Assembly: GCA_963765555.1 (NCBI GenBank)
Contig: CAVXWX010000003.1
Coordinates: 620,001 to 684,000 of the forward strand
Origin: JL08 sp963765555
Lineage (GTDB): Bacteria; Pseudomonadota; Alphaproteobacteria; Rhodobacterales; Rhodobacteraceae
Reading direction: 5' to 3'
DNA length: 64,000 nucleotides
Below are positions 37,428 to 46,729 of this stretch, one piece after another. Positions within the stretch are counted from its first letter, which is position 1; every line of letters starts with the position of its first letter. A model generated the notes under the pieces. That model saw only the letters and a list, made by a program, of their open reading frames with translations, searched no databases and was not told the origin of the DNA. The position numbers and the translations under genes were made by a program.

Positions 37428-37443
37428 CCACAACATATGGATC
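37428..37443. promoter_or_regulatory. NrdR-like box 2 upstream of nrdJ (weaker)
   Basis: CCACAACATATGGATC repeats the left half of box 1 exactly, but its right half is degenerate. The two boxes start 55 bases apart, roughly five helix turns, consistent with paired NrdR binding. Confidence 0.45.
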
Positions 37444-37597
37444 ACCTTGCGATCCGGGGCAGCCCTTTCAGTACGGGGGGCGGCCGGTTGGATGTCTTTG
37501 CCTGCCTCTTTTTTGGCACAGAGAGTGTCAGCCGCAATGACGGTGGTGCGAGAGCATCTGGCACAAAACGAAATGCTGGGAATGAGGCAGCGGTAAC

Positions 37598-40500
37598 ATG
37601 AAAATTGAACGGAAATTCACAAAGGCAGGTCAGGACGCATACGCAGCGCTGGATTTTATCAGCACTGTGTCCGAAATCCGCAACCCCGATGGAACGATCG
37701 TGTTCCGTCTGGACAACGTCGAAGTGCCGGCCAAGTGGAGCCAGGTTGCCAGCGACGTGATCGCGCAAAAGTATTTCCGCAAGGCCGGTGTTCCGTCCAA
37801 GATGAAACGCGTCAAGGAAAAGGGCATCCCCGAATTCCTGTGGCGCTCTGTTCCTGATGGGGACGATGTTGAAATGGGCGGCGAGACGTCCTCGAAGCAG
37901 GTATTCGACCGTCTGGCGGGGCCTGGGCCTATTGGGGCTGGAAGGGCGGCTATTTCACCGACGAAGAAGACGCGCGCGCCTATTTCGACGAAATGCGCTA
38001 TATGCTGGCCACCCAGCGCGCCGCACCCAACAGCCCGCAATGGTTCAACACCGGCCTGCACTGGGCCTACGGCATCGACGGCCCGGCGCAGGGCCACCAC
38101 TATGTCGATTACGCCACCGGCGAACTGACCAAATCCACCAGCAGCTACGAACACCCCCAGCCCCATGCCTGTTTCATTCAGGGCGTGCAGGACGATCTGG
38201 TCAATGATGGCGGCATCATGGACCTGTGGGTGCGCGAAGCGCGCCTGTTCAAATACGGCTCCGGCACCGGATCGAACTTTTCCATGCTGCGCGGTGAGGG
38301 CGAAAAACTCTCGGGCGGCGGCAAATCCTCGGGGCTGATGGGCTTTCTCAAAATCGGTGACCGTGCCGCAGGCGCGATCAAATCGGGCGGCACCACACGG
38401 CGCGCGGCCAAGATGGTGATCGTCGATGCCGACCACCCCGATATCGAGGATTTCATCAACTGGAAGGTCATCGAAGAGCAGAAAGTGGCCAGCATCGTGG
38501 CCGGATCGAAAATGCACGAACAAAAGCTGAATGCGCTGTTCGATGCGATCCGCACATGGGACGGCGCCGAAGCCGACGCCTATGACCCCAAGGTAAACGA
38601 CGCGCTGAAAGCCGCCGTCAAGGATGCCAAAAAGGTCTGCATCCCCGAAACCTACATCAAACGGGTTCTGGATTACGCCAAACAGGGCCACACCAGCATC
38701 GAATTCCCGACCTATGACACCGATTGGGATTCCGAAGCCTATTCCAGCGTATCGGGCCAGAATTCCAACAACTCGATCCGCGTGACCGATGCGTTCCTGA
38801 AAGCCGTCGAATCCGATGGTGATTGGGATCTGCTGAACCGCAAGGACGGCACCGTTTCCAAAACCATCAAGGCCCGCGATCTGTGGGAACAGGTGGGCCA
38901 TGCCGCATGGGCCTGCGCCGATCCGGGCATCCAGTACCACGATACGGTCAACGCATGGCACACATGCCCCGAAGATGGCGCGATCCGCGGATCAAACCCC
39001 TGTTCGGAATACATGTTCCTTGATGATACCGCCTGCAATCTGGCGTCGATGAACCTGCTGACGTTCTACAAGGACGGCGAATTTCAGGTCGAAGACTATA
39101 TGCACGCCACCCGTCTGTGGACCCTGACGCTGGAAATCAGCGTGATGATGGCGCAGTTCCCGTCCAAGGAAATCGCGCAATTGTCCTATGATTTCCGCAC
39201 CTTGGGTCTGGGCTATGCCAATATCGGCGGCTTGCTGATGAACATGGGCCACGGCTATGACAGTGATGAGGGCCGCGCGCTGTGCGGTGCGCTGACCGCG
39301 ATCATGACCGGCGTAGCCTATGCCACATCGGCCGAGATCGCCGGCGAGTTGGGCCCGTTCAGCGGCTATAAGCGCAACAGCAAACACATGCTGCGCGTGA
39401 TGCGCAACCACCGCAACGCGGCTTACGGTGCGACCGACGGCTACGAAGACCTTGCGGTCAAACCGGTGCCGCTGGATCACGCCAACTGCCCCGATCCCCG
39501 CCTGATCGACATCGCGATGTCCAGCTGGGACGAGGCGCTGAAACTGGGCGAACAGCACGGTTACCGCAATGCGCAAACATCCGTGGTGGCCCCCACCGGC
39601 ACCATCGGACTGGTGATGGATTGCGATACCACCGGTATCGAACCCGATTTCGCGCTGGTGAAATTCAAGAAACTGGCCGGCGGCGGCTATTTCAAGATCA
39701 TCAACCGCTCGGTCCCCGCCGCGCTCGAAAACCTCGGCTATGGCTCTGCCCAGATCGAGGAAATCGTCAGCTACGCGGTTGGCCACGGCTCCATGGGCAA
39801 TGCACCGGGCATCAACCATTCGGCCCTGACGGCGCATGGTTTTGGCCCTGCCGAACTCGACAAGATCGATGGCGCACTGGAAAGCGCGTTCGACATCCGC
39901 TTTGTGTTCAACCAGTGGACCCTTGGCACCGAATTCTGCATGGAAAAGCTGGGCATTCCCGCCGAAAAGCTGAACGATCCGTCCTTTGATCTGCTGCGCC
40001 ATCTTGGCTACAGCCGCAAGGACATCGAAGCGGCGAACGACCATATCTGCGGCACCATGACACTGGAAGGCGCGCCGTTCCTCAAGGAAGAGCACTATCA
40101 CATCTTTGATTGCGCCAACCCCTGCGGCAAGAAGGGCAAACGCTACCTGTCGGTCAACAGCCACATCCACATGATGGCCGCCGCACAATCGTTCATCTCG
40201 GGCGCGATCAGCAAAACGATCAACATGCCCAACGATGCCACGATCGAAGATTGCCAAAGCGCGTATGAACTCAGCTGGTCGCTTGGGCGTGAAAGCCAAC
40301 GCGCTCTATCGCGACGGCTCCAAACTCAGCCAGCCGCTGGCGGCAGCCCTGGTCGAGGATGATGACGAGGCACTGGAAACGCTGGAAAGCGGCAATGCCC
40401 ACGACAAGGCAACCGTGCTGGCCGAAAAGATCGTTGAAAAGATCATCGTCAAGGAAATCATCAAATCGCACCGCGAAAAGATGCCGGAACGGCGCAAGGG

Positions 40501-41281
40501 GTATACCCAAAAGGCGGTTGTCGGCGGTCACAAGGTGTATTTGCGCACCGGTGAATACGAAGACGGCCAACTGGGCGAGATTTTCATCGACATGCACAAG
40601 GAAGGTGCCGGATTCCGCGCGATGATGAACAATTTCGCCATCGCCGTCAGCGTCGGCCTGCAATACGGCGTGCCACTGGAAGAATTCGTCGATGCGTTCA
40701 CCTTCACCAAGTTCGAACCGGCCGGCATGGTGCAGGGCAATGACAGCATCAAGAACGCCACATCGATCCTTGATTACATCTTCCGCGAACTGGCGGTCAG
40801 CTATCTGGATCGCACCGATCTGGCCCATGTGAAACCCTCCGGTGCCTCGTTCGACGATCTGGGCCGCGGCGAAGAAGAAGGTGTGTCCAACATCTCGGAA
40901 ATGTCCGACACGGCGGCGTCCCGTTCTCTCGAAGTGCTCAAACAGATCAGTTCGACAGGGTATCTGCGCAAGCGCCTGCCACAGGAACTGGTGGTGCTGC
41001 AAGGCGGGCAGATGGACACCCGCGCCTTTGTCGAAGCGGATGCCATGGACGCCCTGCAAACGCTGGTGCCCGAGGTTGCAGTGGCCGCAAGCGGCGGCAG
41101 TGCGGCGTCGCTGTCCAGCACGTCGATCACCACCGCATCCGTCACGCTGGATGCCCGCACCAAAGCCAAGATGCAGGGCTATGAAGGCGAAGCCTGCGGC
41201 GATTGCGGCAACTACACGCTGGTGCGCAACGGCACCTGCATGAAATGCAACACCTGCGGCGCGACAAGCGGGTGTAGCTGA
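37598..41281 (+). CDS. nrdJ: Class II (adenosylcobalamin-dependent) ribonucleotide reductase, two frameshifts
   Basis: Makes deoxyribonucleotides with a B12 radical, independent of oxygen. About 1225 residues. The start at 37598 is MKIERKFTKAGQDAYAALDF. The frame breaks near 37919 and returns near 40287, compensating exactly. Conserved: AAPNSPQWFNTGLHWAYG, SGTGSNFSMLRGEGE, SNPCSEYMFLDDTACNLAS (active-site loop), SVVAPTGTIGLVMDCDTTGI, and a C-terminal zinc-ribbon/redox tail CGDCGNYTLVRNGTCMKCN followed by CGATSGC. NrdR-like boxes lie upstream and a strong terminator downstream, so it is likely a single-gene unit. Confidence 0.95.
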
Positions 41282-41490
41282 TCCCAATAGGGTGGGGCAG
41301 GCACCATTGCCCCACTCTCCAAGATGCGGGACTCCGCAGAAAACCATGGTTTTCCGCTCTGTCCCGCTCCGCAGGTTTCTTTGGAAACCCACGGAACACC
41401 GGGCGGGTGCGCTCGCCCGTAACGACGTTCAGGCCGCAGGCAAAAAAATACCGAGCGGTTAACAAACAGAGCTTGAACGGCGAAACTTTC
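41282..41490. other. nrdJ 3' region with inverted repeats
   Basis: No gene. It contains a GTGGGGCA/TGCCCCAC hairpin near 41291-41315 and a 16-base perfect palindrome at 41339-41354. Neither has a T-run. Transcription probably ends at the terminator further on. Confidence 0.55.
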
Positions 41491-41518
41491 AGGGGACCTT
41501 CGGGTCCCCTTTTTCTTT
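41491..41518 (+). terminator. Intrinsic terminator after nrdJ (UUCG loop)
   Basis: Stem AGGGGACC (41491-41498) with GGTCCCCT (41503-41510) closed by a TTCG tetraloop, followed by TTTTCTTT. A textbook terminator about 210 bases past the nrdJ stop. Confidence 0.92.
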
Positions 41519-41576
41519 GCGCGGCTTTCCAATCTTCATTTGTCCGAAAATACTCTCGCCGAAGGCGGCACTGCCG

Positions 41577-42104
41577 TCAGAACAGATCGGTGACAGATCG
41601 GTCCGCCCCAAGGCCCATATCGCGGCGCAAACTGGCCCGCGCGCGCGCCAGCCGTGACATAACGGTGCCCACGGGGCATCCTGTTGCGCGGGCAAGGGCG
41701 GCGGGGCTTGCCTGTCCGGCCAGCACCAGCGCCAGCAACTCGGCCTGCGCGCGGGGCAGGCGGGCAATCGCGGCGCGGGTTTCGCGGCAAGCCAGATGGC
41801 GCAGCGCATCCCCGTCCACCGTTGCCATATCATCTTCTATGCTGACTTCGTCCTGCGCGCGGCGCGCATGGGTGCGCGCCAGATTGCGCAGGGTGATCAT
41901 GGAATAGGCGCGCAAGTCCTCCACTCTGGCACCGCGTGCCAGACGCGTCCAGATGCGCAGGGCAGCCTCTTGCAACAGATCATCGGCCTGATCCCGGCTG
42001 CGCGTCAGGCGGCGCGCGCGGCGCGCCATGGCCGGAAGATGCGGGATCAGGTCGTCGGGGCGGGGTGCCGGTGTTGGTATCGGTATCGGTGTCGGGACAG
42101 ACAT
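41577..42104 (-). CDS. ECF-type RNA polymerase sigma factor
   Basis: 175 residues from ATG 42104 behind an AAGGAG site. An unusual Pro/Thr/Ile opening (MSVPTPIPIPTPAPRPDD) is followed by region 2 (RSRDQADDLLQEAALRIWTR) and region 4 (RLPRAQAELLALVLAGQ, then GCPVGTVMSRLARARASL). No anti-sigma gene is next to it. Instead an EF-hand protein is divergent 260 bases away, possibly its target. It would redirect RNA polymerase to an envelope or metal-stress regulon; the signal is unknown. Confidence 0.9.
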   Translation of the reverse strand: MSVPTPIPIPTPAPRPDDLIPHLPAMARRARRLTRSRDQADDLLQEAALRIWTRLARGARVEDLRAYSMITLRNLARTHARRAQDEVSIEDDMATVDGDALRHLACRETRAAIARLPRAQAELLALVLAGQASPAALARATGCPVGTVMSRLARARASLRRDMGLGADRSVTDLF

Positions 42105-42364
42105 ATGCGTCTCCTTTTGGATCGCTGTGTGCTCTGAACATCGGCATCGCCGTACTGTTTGAAAAGACGGGCGTTTTCCGCCGATCGCGCCCATCGGGCC
42201 TTTTTCGGCGACACCGCGCGCATCACGGCAGGCCGGATCGGCAGCGTTTTGCAGATCAGAGGCGGTGCAGGCCTCCCAAGGGACGCAAACCAGCTTTGAT
42301 GCGTCTTGGGGGGTGAGGGCCAAAGAAAAGGCGCCTCTCAATGAACCATAAATGGAGAGTCACA

Positions 42365-42607
42365 ATGAAAACGACACTGATCACCCTGCTGGGCGCCGCA
42401 ACACTGGCCGCCCCCCTGTGGGCTGCGACCGATATCGATGCCAATGCCGATGGCGTGCTGACCATTGACGAGGTTCAGGCCGCCTTTCCCGACATTACGG
42501 CGGAAACCTTTTCGGCAATGGATGTGAATGCTGACGGCGCGCTGGACAGCGACGAGGTTGTTGCCGCGCAAGCTGCCGGCATGATGCCCGCACCCAGCGA
42601 AGGGTAA
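42365..42607 (+). CDS. Small exported EF-hand calcium-binding protein
   Basis: 80 residues. Signal peptide MKTTLITLLGAATLAAPLWA, then two EF-hand loops: DIDANADGVLTIDE near residue 23 and DVNADGALDSDE near 51, both with Asp/Asn at the metal positions and Glu at position 12. Presumably a periplasmic Ca sensor or buffer. Divergent from the ECF sigma gene. An upstream in-frame ATG (42341) exists, but 42365 has the better ribosome site (GGAG) and signal peptide. Confidence 0.85.
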   Translation: MKTTLITLLGAATLAAPLWAATDIDANADGVLTIDEVQAAFPDITAETFSAMDVNADGALDSDEVVAAQAAGMMPAPSEG

Positions 42608-42615
42608 GGGCCATC

Positions 42616-42648
42616 GCAGCATCCGGTGCCCCAAACACCGGGTGCTGC
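42616..42648. terminator. Hairpin between the EF-hand gene and the MttB gene
   Basis: 13-bp stem (42616-42628 with 42636-42648, one G-T pair) in the 57-base gap between two convergent genes. Only a weak T-run (TGTTTT) follows on the plus strand. Confidence 0.55.
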
Positions 42649-42664
42649 ACCTGTTTTCAGTATC

Positions 42665-44227
42665 TTACGCGGGTAAGTGAATGTTGAACGCCGCGCGAAT
42701 TTGCGCATCCACAATGGGATCAAAGCGGGCGGCCGACCGCTTTCCAAGGATGTCATCCTTGCGCGCAATCGCCTTTGCAATCAGGTCGGGCTTGCCGATC
42801 TCGGCCCATTCCTTGGGCGATGTGCGATCGCCCAGCTTGGGATAGACGTAATCCGATTGCATCCGCCCCAGCGTTTGGTCCGTGCCCAGGTAGTGTCCTG
42901 TCCCGCCCAGACAAACCTCGGCAATCTGCTCGACGGCCACGGTTTCATCGGTCACTTCGATCCCGCGCACGCAGCGCATGGCGTGGCCGATCAGATCATC
43001 GCCCAGGATCAGCGATTCGTGGCAGAACCCCAGCAGGGACGCATGCATGCCCGCTGCCTCGTAAACCATGTTCAATCCAGACAATCCGGCCATCACGTTG
43101 GAACACATCTGTTCCCATCCCGCCTGCATGTCGGGCAGTTTCGCGTCCGCAATACCGGCCGCCGCGCCCCCGGGCACGCCGTAATACTGGTGCATCTGCG
43201 CGCATCCCGCGCTCAGCAGCGCCTGTTCGCCCGATCCCCCCGTCATCGCGCCTGTGCGCAGGTCCAGACCAAAGGGCCATGTGCCGAAAATCGCCGGATG
43301 GCCCGGCTTGACCGCGTTGACATAGACCAGACCGGCCAGACATTCGGCCACCGCCTGCACAATCGCGCCCGCCACGGTTGACGGCGCGGTTGCGCCCGCC
43401 ATACCCGCCGACAGCAGCAGCACCGGCATACCGCCCTTGATGCATTCTTCCATCACCTGACAGGCTTCGGTCGCGAATTTCATCGGTGGCACGACAAAAC
43501 AGTTGGAATTGGACATGAACGGGCGTTCGCGCCATTTGTCCTCGCCCCCCGCAATCATGTGCAGCATCTTGAGCGCATCCGGCACGAACGACGGTTCGGT
43601 AAAGGAAGTGCCGATATGTTTTTTCGTCCCCGCCGCGCAGGCATAGACTGTGTTCAGGTCCATTTCGCGGTTGTCGGTAATGTCGCGGCACACCATCGGG
43701 CGTTGCAGAAAATGGATATTGTCCAGCACGTCGGTGATACGGGCGGCATCGTGCAGGTCCTGCACCGTGCATTCGCGGTAATTGCGCCCTGCGACATCCA
43801 CCAGATGCACCGCCGCACCCGCGGTGCCATAATGCACCCGTGTGCCGCTCAGCTCCAGATCATGGGCCGGATCGCGGGCAAACAGGGTGATCGACCGGTT
43901 GGCTTTGGCAATGGTGTCTTCGATCAGGGCGCGGGGAAAGCGGATGCGCCCGTCATCCCCCAGAACGGCACCCGCGCCGGTCAGGTATTCGATGCCCGAC
44001 GGCGGCGCATCGGCCAGACCGATCTGTTCCAGCGCATCCAGAGCGGCGCGGTGGATACGGTCCATTCCGGCCTCGGTCAGCGGTTTATAGGTGCCACCCG
44101 ACATTCCGGGGCGGATCGGGCGCAGGTGATCGGCAAGCGGTGCCGCGCGCGCAGCACGGCGCGCCGCACGTCCGCCGCTGCGTGCAGAAGTGGAAGAAGG
44201 GACAGAAGGATCAACTGTATCGGTCAT
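42665..44227 (-). CDS. Trimethylamine/glycine betaine methyltransferase family protein (MttB, non-pyrrolysine)
   Basis: 520 residues from ATG 44227 (MTDTVDPSVPSSTSARSGG). A basic N-terminus (RAARRAARAAPL) is followed by the MttB TIM barrel: YKPLTEAGMDRIHRAALDAL, HYGTAGAAVHLVDVAGR, FVVPPMKFATEACQVMEECI, GGSGEQALLSAGCAQMHQYY. There is no in-frame amber codon, so it is not a pyrrolysine enzyme. Non-Pyl relatives demethylate quaternary amines such as glycine betaine, using a corrinoid protein. No corrinoid protein gene is adjacent, so the substrate is open. Confidence 0.88.
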   Translation of the reverse strand: MTDTVDPSVPSSTSARSGGRAARRAARAAPLADHLRPIRPGMSGGTYKPLTEAGMDRIHRAALDALEQIGLADAPPSGIEYLTGAGAVLGDDGRIRFPRALIEDTIAKANRSITLFARDPAHDLELSGTRVHYGTAGAAVHLVDVAGRNYRECTVQDLHDAARITDVLDNIHFLQRPMVCRDITDNREMDLNTVYACAAGTKKHIGTSFTEPSFVPDALKMLHMIAGGEDKWRERPFMSNSNCFVVPPMKFATEACQVMEECIKGGMPVLLLSAGMAGATAPSTVAGAIVQAVAECLAGLVYVNAVKPGHPAIFGTWPFGLDLRTGAMTGGSGEQALLSAGCAQMHQYYGVPGGAAAGIADAKLPDMQAGWEQMCSNVMAGLSGLNMVYEAAGMHASLLGFCHESLILGDDLIGHAMRCVRGIEVTDETVAVEQIAEVCLGGTGHYLGTDQTLGRMQSDYVYPKLGDRTSPKEWAEIGKPDLIAKAIARKDDILGKRSAARFDPIVDAQIRAAFNIHLPA

Positions 44228-44705
44228 GTGCATGGCCTTGGACAAAATGCATTGAAAACGGTGTGCGGGATCAGCGCAGGTGAGGTCGTCCGCGTGCTGC
44301 GCGGCCGCGTTCCGCACCGATGGTCCGGATCACCAAACTGATTTTGCACGTATCCGCCTGCATTCGTGTCCTCGCGTTGCCATATCTTTATGGGGCGGCA
44401 ACACGCGGCACTCTGTCTTGTTTGCGACCAATGTCGTTTTTTAGCCACCGGTCCGGATTTTTGCACAAGAGGGGCGCGACAGTCTGTCCGGGCGATCCCT
44501 GCCGATCGGTCAATTTTTGCCAAAAGTCCTTGGAACCAAGCGGAAAATGGCGCGTTGGACCTGTACAGAGCAAGCCGGAACTATTGATCACGCCGATGTG
44601 TAACAGGCGGGCTTGAAGGTTACGGCCTACGGAATATGTGCGCTGACAGGTGGATGTTCCATCTCTGGCACAACACGAGACAGAGTAAATATAGGAGTAA
44701 TCGAG
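44228..44705. other. Intergenic region between divergent mttB-like and barrel genes
   Basis: 478 bases with no gene seen. It should hold the promoters of both flanking genes. An AGGAG site precedes the barrel gene at 44706. No known operator was recognised. Confidence 0.5.
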
Positions 44706-45281
44706 ATGAAAAAAACAATCGCAGCAGGCCTGATCAGTGTGATGGCGTCGCCGGTACTTGCCGGTTCTTTGGCCGATCCCGTGCCGGAACCCGTAGCCGT
44801 TGCCCCCGTAGCGGTGGCCAACACCGGCGGTGACTGGACCGGTTTCTATGCCGGTGCGCAGTTGGGATGGCTGGATGCCAACCCCGATCTGGTTCCGGGC
44901 GGAGATGATTTTATCTACGGTCTGCATGCCGGTTACGACTATGACTTCGGTCTGTTCGTTCTGGGTGCCGAGCTGGATTACGATGCCGGTGATATCGATA
45001 TCGCAGGCGGTGCCGCATCCATCGACGATGTATGGCGTGCGAAACTGCGCTTCGGCTACGATCTGGGCAGCACATTGCTTTATGCAACAGGTGGTTACGC
45101 CGAAGTTGACACCTCGATCGGCGACGGTGACGGATACTTTGGTGGTATCGGTGTCGCCTATCGCGTTTCGGACAATTTCACCGTCGGTGGTGAAATTCTG
45201 GGCCACAAGTTCGACAACATCGGTGGCGTGACAGATGCCGACGCAACAACCGCGACAGTGCGGGCGTCGTTCCGCTTCTGA
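44706..45281 (+). CDS. Outer-membrane beta-barrel protein (opacity/OmpA-barrel type)
   Basis: 191 residues. Signal peptide MKKTIAAGLISVMASPVLA, a short Pro/Val-rich linker, then a barrel-type sequence: NTGGDWTGFYAGAQLGWLDA, alternating strands (YDYDFGLFVLGAELDYD), ending in an aromatic residue (VRASFRF), the outer-membrane insertion signal for the BAM complex. The start at 44706 follows AGGAG; the longer frame upstream has no signal peptide. A terminator follows directly. Confidence 0.9.
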   Translation: MKKTIAAGLISVMASPVLAGSLADPVPEPVAVAPVAVANTGGDWTGFYAGAQLGWLDANPDLVPGGDDFIYGLHAGYDYDFGLFVLGAELDYDAGDIDIAGGAASIDDVWRAKLRFGYDLGSTLLYATGGYAEVDTSIGDGDGYFGGIGVAYRVSDNFTVGGEILGHKFDNIGGVTDADATTATVRASFRF

Positions 45282-45307
45282 TCCGGACGATCATTTAGAA
45301 ACAAAAG

Positions 45308-45337
45308 TGCCAGAGCGTTTGCTCTGGCATTTTTTTT
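45308..45337 (+). terminator. Intrinsic terminator after the barrel protein gene
   Basis: Stem TGCCAGAGC (45308-45316) with GCTCTGGCA (45321-45329), loop GTTT, followed by eight T residues. It abuts the stop of the convergent aminotransferase gene. Confidence 0.93.
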
Positions 45338-46508
45338 AACTGGCGTGTTTTTCGGCAAAGCGGCACAGATCGCGCAACGCCTTGGTAAACGCCCCGTCTT
45401 CGATGGTCATCGCGACGCGGATATGGCCCGCCGCAGACGTGCCGAAACTTTCACCGGGCATGACCGCGATCCGGTGTTCATCCAGCAGACCGTTGGCAAA
45501 GGCCTCACCACTCAGGCCCGTGGCGCGCACATCCAGCATCAGATACATCGCCCCCTGCGCAGGGATCAGCCCGACGGTGTTCTGCGCGCCGATGATGTCG
45601 GCCGCCAAAGCGCGGCGGCGGCGGAACGGTTCGGCCACGGCCTCTTCAAAGGCGGGGCCCTGATGCAGCGCGAAATTCGCCGCGTCCTGAATGAAACCGG
45701 GCACACCGTAGGTGGTGTTTGTCGCCAGATCGATCAGCCGGGCAATCACCTCTTCCGGGCCGACAATCCAGCCGCAGCGCGATCCGGTCATGGCATGCGA
45801 TTTCGACATCGATCCAACCACCAATGTACGCTCTGCCATATCGGGCAGGCTGCGCGGGGATATGTGGCTGCCGTCCCAGACCTGGGTGTCATACACCTCG
45901 TCCGAGATCAGCCACAGATCATGCGCCTTGCAGACATCCGCAATCCCGTTCAGCGTGGCGCGGGAATAGACGGTGCCGGTGGGGTTGTTGGGCGAATTGA
46001 TCAACAAGGAAACAGCGCCCTCTGCCTGCGCGGCAATGTCGTCCGCGCGGGGCTGGAACGCATCGTCGGCGCGGGTGTGCACCACGCGCGGGATCGCACC
46101 GGCCGCGCGCAACGTACCGGGGTAGGTGGCATAATAGGGATCAAGATAAAGCGCGCCGTCACCCGGATTGCACACCGCATAATGCGATGAAAACAATGCA
46201 GATTGTCCGCCCGGCGTGATCATCACGTTTTCAGGGCCGGTGGGCACGCCGGTGCGCGCCTGCACACGGGCGGCAACGGTTTCGCGCAACGGTTTGATGC
46301 CCGGCACCATGGCATAGCCGGTATGGCCGCCGGTTGCAGATGTGTTCATCGCCGCCAGAATATTGCCATGCGTGCGAATATCATGTTCGCCGATGGTCAG
46401 TTCCACAACCGGTTCGCCGGCCGCCTTGAGTGCGCGGGCGCGGTAAAACACGCTCCAGCCGTCATCACCGTCACCGTTCAGTTGTGTGATCCTTTTCGAC
46501 AGCTTCAT
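45336..46508 (-). CDS. Pyridoxal-phosphate aminotransferase, class I/II
   Basis: 390 residues from ATG 46508 (MKLSKRITQLNGDGDDGW). Fold type I features: ITPGGQSALFSSHYAV, LLINSPNNPTGTVYSRATL, WLISDEVYDTQVWDG and the PLP lysine in VGSMSKSHAMTGSRCGWIVG. The C-terminus keeps the substrate Arg (HIRVAMTIED). Likely an aspartate or aromatic aminotransferase; specificity cannot be set from sequence alone. Intact. Confidence 0.92.
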   Translation of the reverse strand: MKLSKRITQLNGDGDDGWSVFYRARALKAAGEPVVELTIGEHDIRTHGNILAAMNTSATGGHTGYAMVPGIKPLRETVAARVQARTGVPTGPENVMITPGGQSALFSSHYAVCNPGDGALYLDPYYATYPGTLRAAGAIPRVVHTRADDAFQPRADDIAAQAEGAVSLLINSPNNPTGTVYSRATLNGIADVCKAHDLWLISDEVYDTQVWDGSHISPRSLPDMAERTLVVGSMSKSHAMTGSRCGWIVGPEEVIARLIDLATNTTYGVPGFIQDAANFALHQGPAFEEAVAEPFRRRRALAADIIGAQNTVGLIPAQGAMYLMLDVRATGLSGEAFANGLLDEHRIAVMPGESFGTSAAGHIRVAMTIEDGAFTKALRDLCRFAEKHAS

Positions 46509-46729
46509 AACGGGTTCCTTCAACGCCAGATTTCATTGCGGCGGAGGGGGCACAGAATCAGCGGCCTTGTCAATCGCGCGGGCGGGGGCTATCACAACGT
46601 CATGACCGATCTGACGCCCATTTGCTGCTGCATTACCATCTGAGTTTTCTCGGCGGGCCGGTTTCTTTCGTTTTCACAACAGACAAGAGGTGCTAGGTCC
46701 GCGTGATCCGCGCGACAAGGACTATTGTT

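Larger units (their letters stand above)
37043..37597. other. Long nrdJ upstream region
   Basis: 555 bases without a convincing gene. It carries two NrdR-like boxes (37373-37388 and 37428-37443) ahead of nrdJ. A cobalamin riboswitch was looked for because nrdJ is B12-dependent; I did not recognise a B12-box. Confidence 0.6.

Noticed and set aside
37043..37597. Cobalamin riboswitch upstream of nrdJ
   Set aside because: Looked for because the enzyme uses B12, but no B12-box or matching stem set was seen.
41339..41354. 16-base perfect palindrome in the nrdJ 3' region
   Set aside because: No loop, no T-run and no nearby promoter. It may be a transcription-factor site, but nothing supports one.
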